DNA of 5,878 nt from an uncultured Oxalobacteraceae bacterium (GTDB lineage: Bacteria; Pseudomonadota; Gammaproteobacteria; Burkholderiales; Burkholderiaceae_D): assembly GCA_937996605.1 (NCBI GenBank), contig CALKVB010000625.1:1-5878 (forward strand). Direction: 5' to 3'. The stretch's first letter is position 1. Each line of letters starts with the position of its first letter. A program made the position numbers and the translations under genes. The notes below the pieces were generated by a model. That model did no database searches and was not told the origin of the DNA. It saw only the letters and a list, made by a program, of their open reading frames with translations. Shown here one piece after another: positions 1-5,878 of the stretch.

Positions 1-25
1 GTTCAGACGTGTGCTCTTCCGATCT
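1..25 (+). other. Illumina TruSeq Read 2 adapter remnant (not genomic)
   Basis: These bases match the 3' end of the Illumina TruSeq Read 2 primer, including its diagnostic GCTCTTCCGATCT end at 13-25. On the minus strand the stretch begins AGATCGGAAGAGC and, in the rlmJ frame, reads Arg-Ser-Glu-Glu-His-Thr-Ser-Glu, a known adapter-derived contaminant peptide. Genomic sequence therefore starts at about base 26, and the left edge is an untrimmed contig end. Any protein predicted through this point carries eight artefactual C-terminal residues. Confidence 0.97.
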
Positions 26-1048
26 TGGTCGAGCGGCGCGGTTGTTTTGACGAGCTGGTATCGCCGCACTCTGTGGGGCACGCGCATCTGCTATCCTGTC
101 AGCACTCGTTCGAGTGGGACGCTGCGCCGTTGTGCGTTGTGGTCGCGCAGACTTCGAGACTTCGGTTTCGCCTGATTCGATCGTATAGCGAGCTCCAGCG
201 TCCTTCCCTAACACCCGTACCAAGTACGGCATAACTTCTCGTAATGTCGCTTCCAAAGTCCATGGCGGATTGATGATGAACATACCACTACTGTGCAAAC
301 CAAATCCATCGGGGCTTGGGCCAGAAATACTGAGTGTAACATTAAGCCAACCGTTACCAGGGATACGTTTCAAACGCTCTGGTAACTGTTTGGATTCGAT
401 ACGTGATAGGACGGGATACCATACTGCATAAACTCCAGTTGGAAAGCGCAGAGCAGCCTCCTCAAGACACACCTTCACGCGACGGTAATCATCTTTGACT
501 TCATAAGGCGGATCAATCAGCACAAGAGCACGGCGAGATGGTGGTGGCAGCAATGCCTTCACACCATCAAAACCATCGCCAGCGTTGATCATGATTCGTT
601 TGCCGCGGGTACTTGGTCGAATGCCCTGCTCCGCTCTATGTGCTTCCAATTTTCTGAAATTTTCACTCAGAATTTTGATTTCGCTAGGATGAAGTTCAAA
701 CAGACGTAAGCGATCTTGCTCACGCATGACTTGATCTGCACAATAGGGGGAACCTGGGTAATAGCGAAGTCTGCCGCTAGGATTAAGGTTTTTAATGACA
801 TCGAGATAAACCTGCAAAGCGGCTGGAATATCATCGCGCTCCCATAGCGGAGCAATTCCTGTTTCATACTCAGCATTCTTGGTCGCATAACCCGTATCGA
901 GGGAATAGAGCCCCGCACCTGAATGTGTATCGACGTAGGTATAAGCGGTATCTTTTTGATTTAAATAGTTCAGAAGTTCAATTAACACAAAGTGTTTTAA
1001 AACGTCTGCATGATTACCGGCGTGAAAACCGTGGCGATAACTCAACAT
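26..1048 (-). CDS. rlmJ: 23S rRNA (adenine(2030)-N6)-methyltransferase RlmJ, 3' end missing
   Basis: RlmJ uses S-adenosylmethionine to methylate the N6 of A2030 (E. coli numbering) in 23S rRNA. The protein starts MLSYRHGFHAGNHADVLKH, the family's N-terminal signature. YVDTHSGAG (residues 38-46) is the SAM-binding region, RYYPGSP lies at 95-101, and LIDPPYEVK at 177-185 holds the catalytic DPPY motif (179-182). INPPW follows at 259-263. Compared with E. coli RlmJ (280 aa) there are roughly 15 extra residues near 136-150. Recognisable homology ends near residue 294. Then come 47 residues rich in Ala, Arg and Pro with no aromatics (295-341), and the adapter is reached before any stop codon, so the true C-terminus is unknown. 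The ATG at 1046-1048 has a good Shine-Dalgarno, AGGA, 9 nt upstream. The gene follows the GNAT gene on the same strand after 179 bp. The core assignment is secure; the tail is not. Confidence 0.95.
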
Positions 1049-1227
1049 AATGGGAATTCCTGAATAGGTTGCTGCCTGCGCATTGGACAGCGCAATGAGG
1101 GGATGGCAATGGGATGCGCCACATTTTACCTCTTTTCAACCGTAACACCTAGAAACACACTATTGCTTACTCTCCCGCGCAAAGTGTCTGCTCTGCCGCG
1201 AAATATCTGCATAAGTTCTAAACCCAG
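1049..1227 (-). promoter_or_regulatory. Intergenic leader of rlmJ with a possible -10 box
   Basis: This 179-bp gap lies between the GNAT stop codon and the rlmJ start, and I see no gene in it. On the minus strand, TAAAAT (plus 1123-1128) fits a sigma-70 -10 box in five of six positions, but no convincing -35 precedes it. It would give a leader of about 65-70 nt. That leader contains two overlapping, mutually exclusive small stems: TGCGC/GCGCA (1077-1081 with 1090-1094) and CATTG/CAATG (1081-1085 with 1093-1097). Both have only 5 bp and may be chance. I found no clear intrinsic terminator after the GNAT gene, so rlmJ could also be co-transcribed with it. Confidence 0.25.
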
Positions 1228-1734
1228 TCAATTTACCCGTTTGCCAAAAATAATAAGATCTCTTTCTATGCCATCTAAATTCGCAACGCGTGGCATATTG
1301 GCCCATATTTCAAAGTTGAAAGAAGCGAAGAGATTCATGCTAGGCACATTGTGTCCAAAAATAAAGCCAAGTAAAGTATGCACTTGAATCTGTGGAGCAA
1401 ACGCTATTGCCTCACTTAATAAATAGCGACCAAGTCCTTTGCGTCGCATAGACTCATGTAGATAAATAGATAATTCGGCAGTCCCTGAATAAGCAGGCCT
1501 TCCATAGAAATTAGAGAAAGAAAGCCAACCCAATATCTCCCCGTCCTTACCCTCGACTACCCACAACGGGCGTCGATCAGGTGTGTGTTCGTGGAACCAA
1601 TTGAGTCGTGAATCGACTGTAATTTCCTCGGTATCCGCGGTCACCATACGCGAGGCAACAGTGGAATTGTAAATCGCCACAATCGCAGTGAGATCATCAA
1701 TGCGAGCAATACGATGTTGAAATGGCTTAGTCAT
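1228..1734 (-). CDS. GNAT-family N-acetyltransferase, YncA/phosphinothricin-acetyltransferase-like
   Basis: This 168-aa protein is a single-domain, probably cytosolic acetyl-CoA-dependent N-acetyltransferase. The N-terminal region RIARIDDLTAIVAIYNSTV (8-26) and the WFHEH segment (46-50) fit the MnaT/YncA and phosphinothricin acetyltransferase branch. Motif A is RRKGLG at 97-102, the pyrophosphate-binding loop of acetyl-CoA, preceded by the strand AELSIYLH (86-93). Motif B is GFIFGHNVPSMNLFASFNFE (123-142), with N129 where this branch has its conserved Asn. Relatives acetylate small amino-group substrates such as methionine sulfoximine, phosphinothricin or amino acids; the substrate here cannot be read from sequence. 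The ATG at 1732-1734 has no strong Shine-Dalgarno, but homology begins a few residues after it, so I keep it. The gene lies past a strong terminator, so it needs read-through or its own promoter. TTGCGC (1772-1777) and TTTAAA (1748-1753), 18 bp apart, are a weak candidate that overlaps the terminator. Confidence 0.88.
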   Translation of the reverse strand: MTKPFQHRIARIDDLTAIVAIYNSTVASRMVTADTEEITVDSRLNWFHEHTPDRRPLWVVEGKDGEILGWLSFSNFYGRPAYSGTAELSIYLHESMRRKGLGRYLLSEAIAFAPQIQVHTLLGFIFGHNVPSMNLFASFNFEIWANMPRVANLDGIERDLIIFGKRVN

Positions 1735-1761
1735 AAATTCAATGCGCTTTAAATTGAGATC

Positions 1762-1786
1762 AAAAATAAAGGCGCAATTGTGCGCC
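1762..1786 (-). terminator. Rho-independent terminator after pilZ, possibly bidirectional
   Basis: On the minus strand, GGCGCA-CAAT-TGCGCC forms a perfect 6-bp GC-rich stem with a 4-nt loop (plus 1771-1786). It is followed at once by TTTATTTTT (plus 1762-1770). It lies 28 bp past the pilZ stop codon and should end the mltG-tmk-holB-pilZ transcript. On the plus strand the same stem is followed, after CG, by TATTTTT (1789-1795), so it could also stop plus-strand transcription, although no plus-strand gene in the window needs it. Confidence 0.85.
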
Positions 1787-1814
1787 CGTATTTTTCCGAC
1801 CGAAAGTTTTAACT

Positions 1815-2204
1815 CTACAAAGTGTGCGTTGCTCGAGAAGAGCGTATGGTGGCACCCAAGACCTCTTCGACTCTGGTCTTGACTCGAATTCCACTCTCGT
1901 CACTTGGAAAGTGTACGCCTATACCCTGTGATTTGTTATTGCCTGCTCCCGCAGGCGTTACCCAAGCCACCTTTCCGGCGATCGGATATTTACTAGGATC
2001 GTCAAGCAAAGTCAAAATCAAATAGATCTCTTCCCCTAATCGATAGGATTTATTCGTTGGTACAAAAATCCCGCCATTTTTCAAAAATGGCATATACGCA
2101 GAAAATAGTGCAGACTTTTCTTTAATCGCTAAGGACAATACCGACGGCCTCGAAGGAGACGGCATGTTAAGTGGAACACTTGGGTCTTGTGGGAGATCTG
2201 CCAT
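1815..2204 (-). CDS. pilZ: Type IV pilus assembly protein PilZ (PilZ domain, non-canonical)
   Basis: This 129-aa PilZ-domain protein resembles the founding PilZ of Pseudomonas aeruginosa (PA2960), which is required for type IV pilus biogenesis and works with the pilus assembly ATPase machinery. Visible blocks are RPSVLSLAIKEKSALFSAY (19-37), NGGIFVPT (43-50), AGKVAWVTPAG (76-86), QGIGVHF (93-99) and the C-terminal THTL typical of these proteins. The RxxxR and (D/N)xSxxG motifs that bind cyclic-di-GMP in canonical PilZ domains are absent, as in PA2960, so direct binding of the messenger is unlikely. The ATG at 2202-2204 follows GGAAGA at a suitable distance, and an in-frame TAA lies 18 nt upstream, which fixes the start. 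It follows holB by 78 bp, the conserved order. CATAAT on the minus strand (plus 2219-2224) could be an internal -10, but no good -35 supports it. Confidence 0.93.
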   Translation of the reverse strand: MADLPQDPSVPLNMPSPSRPSVLSLAIKEKSALFSAYMPFLKNGGIFVPTNKSYRLGEEIYLILTLLDDPSKYPIAGKVAWVTPAGAGNNKSQGIGVHFPSDESGIRVKTRVEEVLGATIRSSRATHTL

Positions 2205-2282
2205 GATTTCTTCCAGTGATTATGCAAATATCATTCGCTCTGGCGAGAGAGAGAAACAACTTCTACTCAAATTTGCCGATGC

Positions 2283-3320
2283 TTAATGAAATGATGATGA
2301 ATATTCTAACAGCATATCTTCTAAAAATAGCTTGCCTGAGAGTGGATGACTTGCAATTACTTGTCGATCTTGCACACTTTTAATCAGATTCATCAATTTA
2401 TCGTTGCTTGCACGAGACGCTAAACGGGCTATCTCATTTTGGTACTTCGGATAATAGCGAATGCGACCACTTTGTTTCACACTAAAGATATCGTAAAGCC
2501 AACGCTGCAGCCACGAGACGGTTCTAGGCATCTCCATCTTTTGCATTTTATCCGCCAATTTGAGACTGCTCTCAAGGTCTGGTTTTGCTAAAGCCTGCAG
2601 AAACTCATGTAGCTCTTTGGCGTCTTCCGATTGCGCCATTTCTAAGGCCAACAGCGGTGCTCCTCCTTGTTGCGCTAACCACATTTCAGGCTCTTTAACA
2701 CCTTCCTGTTGCAACCAAGCCAGAGCCTCGGCCCGATCTGGCATGTGTAATGGCACTTTGTGGCAGCGAGACAAAATAGTTGGTAACAGTCGATCTAAGC
2801 GATGAGAAACCAAAATAAAAACAGTATTCGGATTGGGTTCCTCTAAAGATTTCAGTAAGGCGTTCGCGGCAGGTACATTTAGCGCCTCTGCCGGATACAA
2901 TAAAACCACTCGGGTACCTTGTCTATGGGTTGAGATATTCATAAAATCACCCAAGGCACGCACCTGATCAATAACGATTTCCTTAGACGGTGCTTTAGTG
3001 GATTTGGTTTTCTTTTCCGGTTCGCCATCACCGTCAACTGGCTCACTACTCGCCTCCTCCTCATCAAGTAAGCCCGGACGCACGCGACGGTAATCTGGAT
3101 GACTGTATTGATCAAACCAATTGCAGGATAAACAGCTACCACAAGCATGGCCTTCGCCAGCGGGTGATTCGCACAACAACGATTTCGCTAAATGTTCTGC
3201 AAATTGCGCCTTCCCTATGCCTTCCGCGCCGTACAATAATATGGCATGCGGCATGCGTGATTGCATTGCCATGATCTGACGCCAGCTCTCTTCTTGCCAA
3301 CGATATAAAGCACTCTTCAT
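2283..3320 (-). CDS. holB: DNA polymerase III subunit delta-prime
   Basis: HolB is the delta-prime subunit of the clamp-loader complex, which opens and loads the beta sliding clamp on DNA. From the ATG at 3318-3320 the protein has 345 aa, near the E. coli length of 334. It starts MKSALYRWQEESWRQI. A P-loop-like GAEGIGKAQ (31-39) keeps the Lys but has Ala for the usual Ser/Thr. A zinc-finger Cys set at C50, C60, C63 and C66 matches E. coli C50, C59, C62 and C65. ALLKSLEEPNPNTVF (154-168) and LSRC (183-186, the SRC motif with the arginine finger) follow. An acidic-then-basic insert lies at about 86-113, after HPDYRRVRP. A TTG at 3339-3341 overlapping the tmk stop would add seven residues, but the ATG is preferred because it has a strong ribosome-binding site. 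It starts 17 bp after tmk and is very probably co-transcribed. Confidence 0.95.
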   Translation of the reverse strand: MKSALYRWQEESWRQIMAMQSRMPHAILLYGAEGIGKAQFAEHLAKSLLCESPAGEGHACGSCLSCNWFDQYSHPDYRRVRPGLLDEEEASSEPVDGDGEPEKKTKSTKAPSKEIVIDQVRALGDFMNISTHRQGTRVVLLYPAEALNVPAANALLKSLEEPNPNTVFILVSHRLDRLLPTILSRCHKVPLHMPDRAEALAWLQQEGVKEPEMWLAQQGGAPLLALEMAQSEDAKELHEFLQALAKPDLESSLKLADKMQKMEMPRTVSWLQRWLYDIFSVKQSGRIRYYPKYQNEIARLASRASNDKLMNLIKSVQDRQVIASHPLSGKLFLEDMLLEYSSSFH

Positions 3321-3325
3321 TGTTT

Positions 3326-3333
3326 CGCCTTTT
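3326..3333 (-). promoter_or_regulatory. Ribosome-binding site that decides the holB start
   Basis: On the minus strand AAAAGGCG lies just upstream of the ATG at 3318-3320, with AGG 7 nt from the start codon. This supports the ATG start over the in-frame TTG at 3339-3341, which would place this Shine-Dalgarno inside the coding region. Confidence 0.65.
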
Positions 3334-3337
3334 GAGA

Positions 3338-3961
3338 TCAATTCGGTGCAAACAATTTTTGAATAATTTCGCGAATCTGTGCGCGAATCTGTTCTATGCT
3401 TTGCGTTGAATCAATGATGCGAAAACGTTGTGGGAATTCCTGTGCACGTCGCAAATATTCGTTGCGTGTATTTGTAAAAAACTCAGCATCTTCTTTCTCG
3501 AACTTATCGAGAGTACGAGTCGCATCGAGGCGCGCTTTTGCCACACTAATAGGCACATCAAATAAGAAAGTAAGATCAGGTTGCAAATGAGGATGCACCC
3601 AATTCTCCAAGGCGTTCAATTTATCCACTGACAAATGGCGGCCACCACCTTGATAGGCAAAAGAAGCATCCGTAAAACGATCAGAAATTAGCCACTTTCC
3701 GGTGCTGAGTGCGGGCTCAATTACCTGCGCCAAATGTTCACGACGTGAAGCAAACATGAGCATCGCTTCGGTTTCCAAATGCATTTTTTGATTCAGTAAA
3801 ATTTCGCGTAAGGTTTCACCCAATGCTGTGCCACCTGGCTCTCTAGTACACACTACTGGTATGCCTTGCGCTTCAAGCAATTGTTGAACAAAACCAATAT
3901 GGGTTGACTTTCCAGCCCCGTCGATACCCTCGAAGGTAATGAATTTACCGATCTTCGTCAT
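3338..3961 (-). CDS. tmk: Thymidylate (dTMP) kinase
   Basis: Tmk phosphorylates dTMP to dTDP with ATP, an essential step in dTTP synthesis in the cytosol. From the ATG at 3959-3961 it has 207 aa (E. coli 213). The P-loop is GIDGAGKST (12-20). TREPGGT (39-45) is the conserved substrate-site block. DRFTDASFAYQGGGR (94-108) is the family's DR[YF]xxSxxAYQ signature. The LID region ARLDATRTLDKFEKEDAEFF (143-162) carries arginines, while the P-loop lacks one, as in E. coli-type (type II) enzymes. An alternative TTG at 3971-3973 would add MGLR, but it lies within TGGGAT (plus 3967-3972), which is better read as the Shine-Dalgarno of the ATG. The gene lies 49 bp after mltG and 17 bp before holB, in the usual operon order. 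All key motifs are present. Confidence 0.96.
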   Translation of the reverse strand: MTKIGKFITFEGIDGAGKSTHIGFVQQLLEAQGIPVVCTREPGGTALGETLREILLNQKMHLETEAMLMFASRREHLAQVIEPALSTGKWLISDRFTDASFAYQGGGRHLSVDKLNALENWVHPHLQPDLTFLFDVPISVAKARLDATRTLDKFEKEDAEFFTNTRNEYLRRAQEFPQRFRIIDSTQSIEQIRAQIREIIQKLFAPN

Positions 3962-4010
3962 ACGTAATCCCAAAATAACTGTTTACAAATCTCGCGCTAC
4001 TTAGCTGCAT

Positions 4011-5009
4011 TCAGCGCTGGTACTTATTGACCGCTTTATTGTGATCACTTAAGTTTTCTGAGAATTGGCTAGTACCATTCCCACGTGCTACAAAATAATA
4101 AGCATTGCTGGGTTCAGGGTTGACCGCAGCTTTTAATGAATCTAAGCCTGGTAAAGCGATTGGTGTTGGAGGCAAACCAGCACGCGTGTAGGTATTGTAT
4201 GGAGTATCGGTGGTTAAATCACGCTTGCGAATATTTCCTTTGAATTGATCTCCCATACCATAAATTACCGTCGGATCAGTCTGCAATAACATTCCTGCGC
4301 GCAAGCGATTAACGAATACCGATGCGATCATTCCCCGCTCTGATGCTTGTCCCGTCTCTTTTTCAACGATAGAAGCCATCGTCAACGCCTGATATGGTGT
4401 CTTATAAGGCAGGTTTTCAGCGCGTTTTTTCCAGACTTCGTCAAGGTGTGACACCATCGATTGGTGCGCTAGTTGATACACTTGGATATCACTACTATTT
4501 TTTGCAAAGCGGTAGGTATCAGGAAAAAAAAGCCCTTCAGGGTGCTCGTATTCACTACCAATTGCCTTCATCAATTCACTGTCGCTCATCGTCAAACTAT
4601 CATGGCGAATATAGGGATGTGCGTTCACTGCACTACGCATTTGCTTGAAGTTCCAGCCTTCAATAATGCCAAGGCTGGTCAAGCTAAATTTACCATCGAC
4701 CATTTTTTGCAATAATTCTCGTGGCGTCTCTTGTGAACTGAGTTCGAAAGAACCTGCTTTTAAGTTTGACGCTTTACCTTGAATACGAGCCAAGGCCTCA
4801 AATAATAAGGGATGCAAAGGAATACCGGCAGCATTTAACTGTCGAGAGGCACTTCGAATATTGCTACCACTTTTAATGGTGAACTCAACCGCTGGTGCCC
4901 CCTGTAATATGGAGGTATCTGCCCAGCGCAAAAATGCCCATGTCGCCGCGGCACCAAGACCGATAGCCAACAAAATAATCGATAACAGAAGTTTTTTCAA
5001 AAATGCCAT
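4011..5009 (-). CDS. mltG: Endolytic murein transglycosylase MltG (YceG family)
   Basis: MltG cleaves nascent peptidoglycan glycan strands inside the chain and is thought to help release new strands or set their length; it acts at the periplasmic face of the inner membrane. The 332-aa protein (E. coli 340) has a short cytoplasmic end with Lys5-Lys6, one membrane segment at about 7-27, then a periplasmic part with an early LysM-like region (about 42-106) and the catalytic YceG domain. HPEGLFFPDTYRF (156-168), MASIVEKETGQASER (211-225), LQTDPTVIYG (242-251), DTPYNTY (268-274) and GLPPTPI (278-284) are family hallmarks. E216 in SIVEKET corresponds to the catalytic Glu, E218 in E. coli. The ATG at 5007-5009 has no strong Shine-Dalgarno, but it sits directly before the expected N-terminal helix. 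It is the first gene of the mltG-tmk-holB-pilZ operon and is divergent from ygfZ. Confidence 0.95.
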   Translation of the reverse strand: MAFLKKLLLSIILLAIGLGAAATWAFLRWADTSILQGAPAVEFTIKSGSNIRSASRQLNAAGIPLHPLLFEALARIQGKASNLKAGSFELSSQETPRELLQKMVDGKFSLTSLGIIEGWNFKQMRSAVNAHPYIRHDSLTMSDSELMKAIGSEYEHPEGLFFPDTYRFAKNSSDIQVYQLAHQSMVSHLDEVWKKRAENLPYKTPYQALTMASIVEKETGQASERGMIASVFVNRLRAGMLLQTDPTVIYGMGDQFKGNIRKRDLTTDTPYNTYTRAGLPPTPIALPGLDSLKAAVNPEPSNAYYFVARGNGTSQFSENLSDHNKAVNKYQR

Positions 5010-5035
5010 GTGAACACTAAATCAAATTTGCTGCG

Positions 5036-5065
5036 ATAATCACGAAAAATGGGTGCCATTGTAAA
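5036..5065 (-). promoter_or_regulatory. Candidate sigma-70 promoter of the mltG-tmk-holB-pilZ operon
   Basis: On the minus strand TTTACA (plus 5060-5065, five of six to consensus) and GATTAT (plus 5036-5041, four of six) are separated by 18 bp. Transcription would start near 5029, giving a leader of about 20 nt before mltG. This is the only reasonable minus-strand pair I found in the divergent gap. Confidence 0.4.
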
Positions 5066-5068
5066 TGG
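5056..5068. promoter_or_regulatory. Small inverted repeat, possible operator
   Basis: CCATT-gta-AATGG is a perfect 5-bp dyad with a 3-bp centre, located in the divergent gap and covering the candidate -35 of the mltG promoter. This position would suit a repressor site, but a dyad this short can occur by chance and I cannot link it to a known regulator. Confidence 0.2.
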
Positions 5069-5080
5069 GATCAAACCGCA

Positions 5081-5107
5081 TTGACACAAAAAAAAGAGAA
5101 ATAGAGT
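5081..5107 (+). promoter_or_regulatory. Candidate ygfZ promoter with perfect -35
   Basis: TTGACA at 5081-5086 is a perfect sigma-70 -35 box. The best -10 is TAGAGT (5102-5107, four of six), with a short 15-bp spacer made mostly of adenines. Transcription would then start at or next to the ygfZ ATG (5113-5115), implying a leaderless or almost leaderless message. The -35 match is clear; the -10 is weak. Confidence 0.3.
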
Positions 5108-5112
5108 GAACT

Positions 5113-5878
5113 ATGAATGCCGTAGAACAAAATTTTCAAAAAAACATCCAACCCAATACGCCAATCACTAGCACAACTGACCTGGCGCTTGGGTATGTTT
5201 GCCAGTTGACGCAACAAAGTCTTATTCAAGTCCAAGGTGAAGATGCTGCCAGCTTTTTGCACAATCAGCTCAGCAACGATGTCGAACGTCTCAAACAAGG
5301 TGAAGCTCGATATGCGGCCTACTGCACACCAAAAGGTCGCATGCTTGCCAGTATTTATTATTGGAAGAATGACCAAGACATTTTCTTACAATGCTCAGCT
5401 ACCCTCCAGCCAGCTTTACAAAAACGTTTGCAAATGTTTGTGATGCGAGCCAAAGCCAAGCTTGAAGATGTCACCGAAAAATTCGCTATACTCGGCTTAA
5501 GTGGCGTCCGAGCACAGGCATTTTTACAAAAATATTTCGCTCAGTTACCAACTGAAGTTAATCAAGCATTGATCAGCAAAACGGGCACGCTGATTCGACG
5601 GTCTGACGCATTTGGTCAAGCTCGCTATCAATGGGTAATCAGTAGTTCAGTGCTGAAGGAACTGAACGATGCATTACAAACAGAACTTCAAATTGTTGAT
5701 CCACAGATTTGGCGTTTAGGCGACATTCTGGCAGGCATCCCCGAGGTACGCGAACAAACCAAAGAACAATTTGTGCCGCAAATGGTGAATTTCGAGTTGA
5801 TTGGAGGTGTGAATTTTAAGAAGGGCTGTTATCCAGGCCAAGAGATTGTTGCTCGCAGCCAGTATCTCGGCAAACTCA
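5113..5878 (+). CDS. ygfZ: tRNA-modifying / Fe-S cluster protein YgfZ, 3' end cut by window
   Basis: YgfZ is a folate-binding protein related to the T-protein of glycine cleavage. It helps maintain certain Fe-S enzymes, including the tRNA methylthiotransferase MiaB. The window holds 255 codons, compared with 326 residues in E. coli. GEDAASFLHNQLSNDV (42-57) and YAAYCTPKGRMLAS (67-80) are the N-terminal family blocks, followed by WRLGDILAGIPEV (200-212) and FVPQMVNFELIGGVNFKKGCY (220-240). The signature KGCYPGQE at 237-244 contains the functionally important Cys239. The protein starts with about 25 poorly conserved residues after the ATG at 5113-5115. The start region has only a weak purine-rich stretch (AAAGAG, GAGTG) as ribosome-binding site, so a start further downstream cannot be excluded. 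It is divergent from mltG, 103 bp apart, the common Burkholderiales arrangement. No frameshift or lost motif is seen before the window ends. Confidence 0.95.
   Translation, partial: MNAVEQNFQKNIQPNTPITSTTDLALGYVCQLTQQSLIQVQGEDAASFLHNQLSNDVERLKQGEARYAAYCTPKGRMLASIYYWKNDQDIFLQCSATLQPALQKRLQMFVMRAKAKLEDVTEKFAILGLSGVRAQAFLQKYFAQLPTEVNQALISKTGTLIRRSDAFGQARYQWVISSSVLKELNDALQTELQIVDPQIWRLGDILAGIPEVREQTKEQFVPQMVNFELIGGVNFKKGCYPGQEIVARSQYLGKL

Noticed and set aside
25..234. Plus-strand open frame of 69 codons at the left edge
   Set aside because: It is antisense to the rlmJ tail, begins beside the adapter, has no recognisable motif, and exists because the tail frame is GC-rich.
667..918. Minus-strand open frame of 83 codons
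   Set aside because: It lies fully inside rlmJ in another frame; the rlmJ frame carries the conserved motifs.
1103..1387. Plus-strand open frame of 94 codons spanning the rlmJ-GNAT gap
   Set aside because: More than half is antisense to the GNAT gene, there is no convincing start context, and the product has no family features.
1822..2025. Plus-strand open frame of 67 codons
   Set aside because: It is a shadow antisense to pilZ.
4394..4715. Two overlapping plus-strand open frames of 80-84 codons
   Set aside because: Both are antisense to the well-supported mltG and show no coding features.
5082..5104. Adenine-rich stretch with TTGACA, considered as a terminator T-tract on the minus strand
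   Set aside because: No GC-rich stem precedes it on the minus strand and no minus-strand gene ends here.
5071..5376. Minus-strand open frame of 101 codons
   Set aside because: It is antisense to ygfZ and crosses the divergent promoter gap; the plus frame has the YgfZ signature blocks.
1..5878. Novel defence system, mobile element, CRISPR array or biosynthetic cluster
   Set aside because: All coding space is taken by recognisable housekeeping families in a familiar order; I saw no transposase, integrase, long terminal repeats, repeat-spacer pattern or unassigned gene.

Overview
The window looks like a bacterial chromosome fragment, most likely from a betaproteobacterium of the order Burkholderiales. 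The main support is gene order: divergent ygfZ followed on the other strand by mltG-tmk-holB-pilZ is the arrangement I know from that group, and mltG-tmk-holB-pilZ also occurs in Pseudomonas. Base composition is fairly low for Burkholderiales (45% GC in the one 60-base line I counted, 241-300), so a lower-GC lineage is likely. I cannot name the genus.

Layout. Bases 1-25 are not genomic: they match the end of the Illumina TruSeq Read 2 adapter, so the left edge is the raw end of an assembled contig. A minus-strand rlmJ gene (26-1048) runs off this edge without a stop codon. It encodes a complete catalytic core plus an Arg/Ala/Pro-rich tail. After a 179-bp gap comes a minus-strand GNAT acetyltransferase gene (1228-1734). 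A strong hairpin terminator (1762-1786) separates it from the end of a four-gene minus-strand operon: pilZ (1815-2204), holB (2283-3320), tmk (3338-3961) and mltG (4011-5009, first transcribed). A 103-bp divergent promoter region (5010-5112) leads to ygfZ on the plus strand, cut by the right edge at codon 255. No gene-free stretch exceeds 300 bases.

How the genes fit together. The operon joins peptidoglycan processing (MltG), dTTP supply (Tmk), the clamp-loader delta-prime subunit (HolB) and a type IV pilus assembly protein (PilZ). This is a conserved housekeeping neighbourhood rather than a single pathway. YgfZ supports Fe-S enzyme maintenance and RlmJ modifies 23S rRNA. I see no mobile element, CRISPR array, toxin-antitoxin pair, defence system, tRNA or rRNA. 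I did not find an undescribed system here. The points most worth checking are the adapter end, the RlmJ tail, the absence of tatD after pilZ, and the architecture of the divergent promoter.
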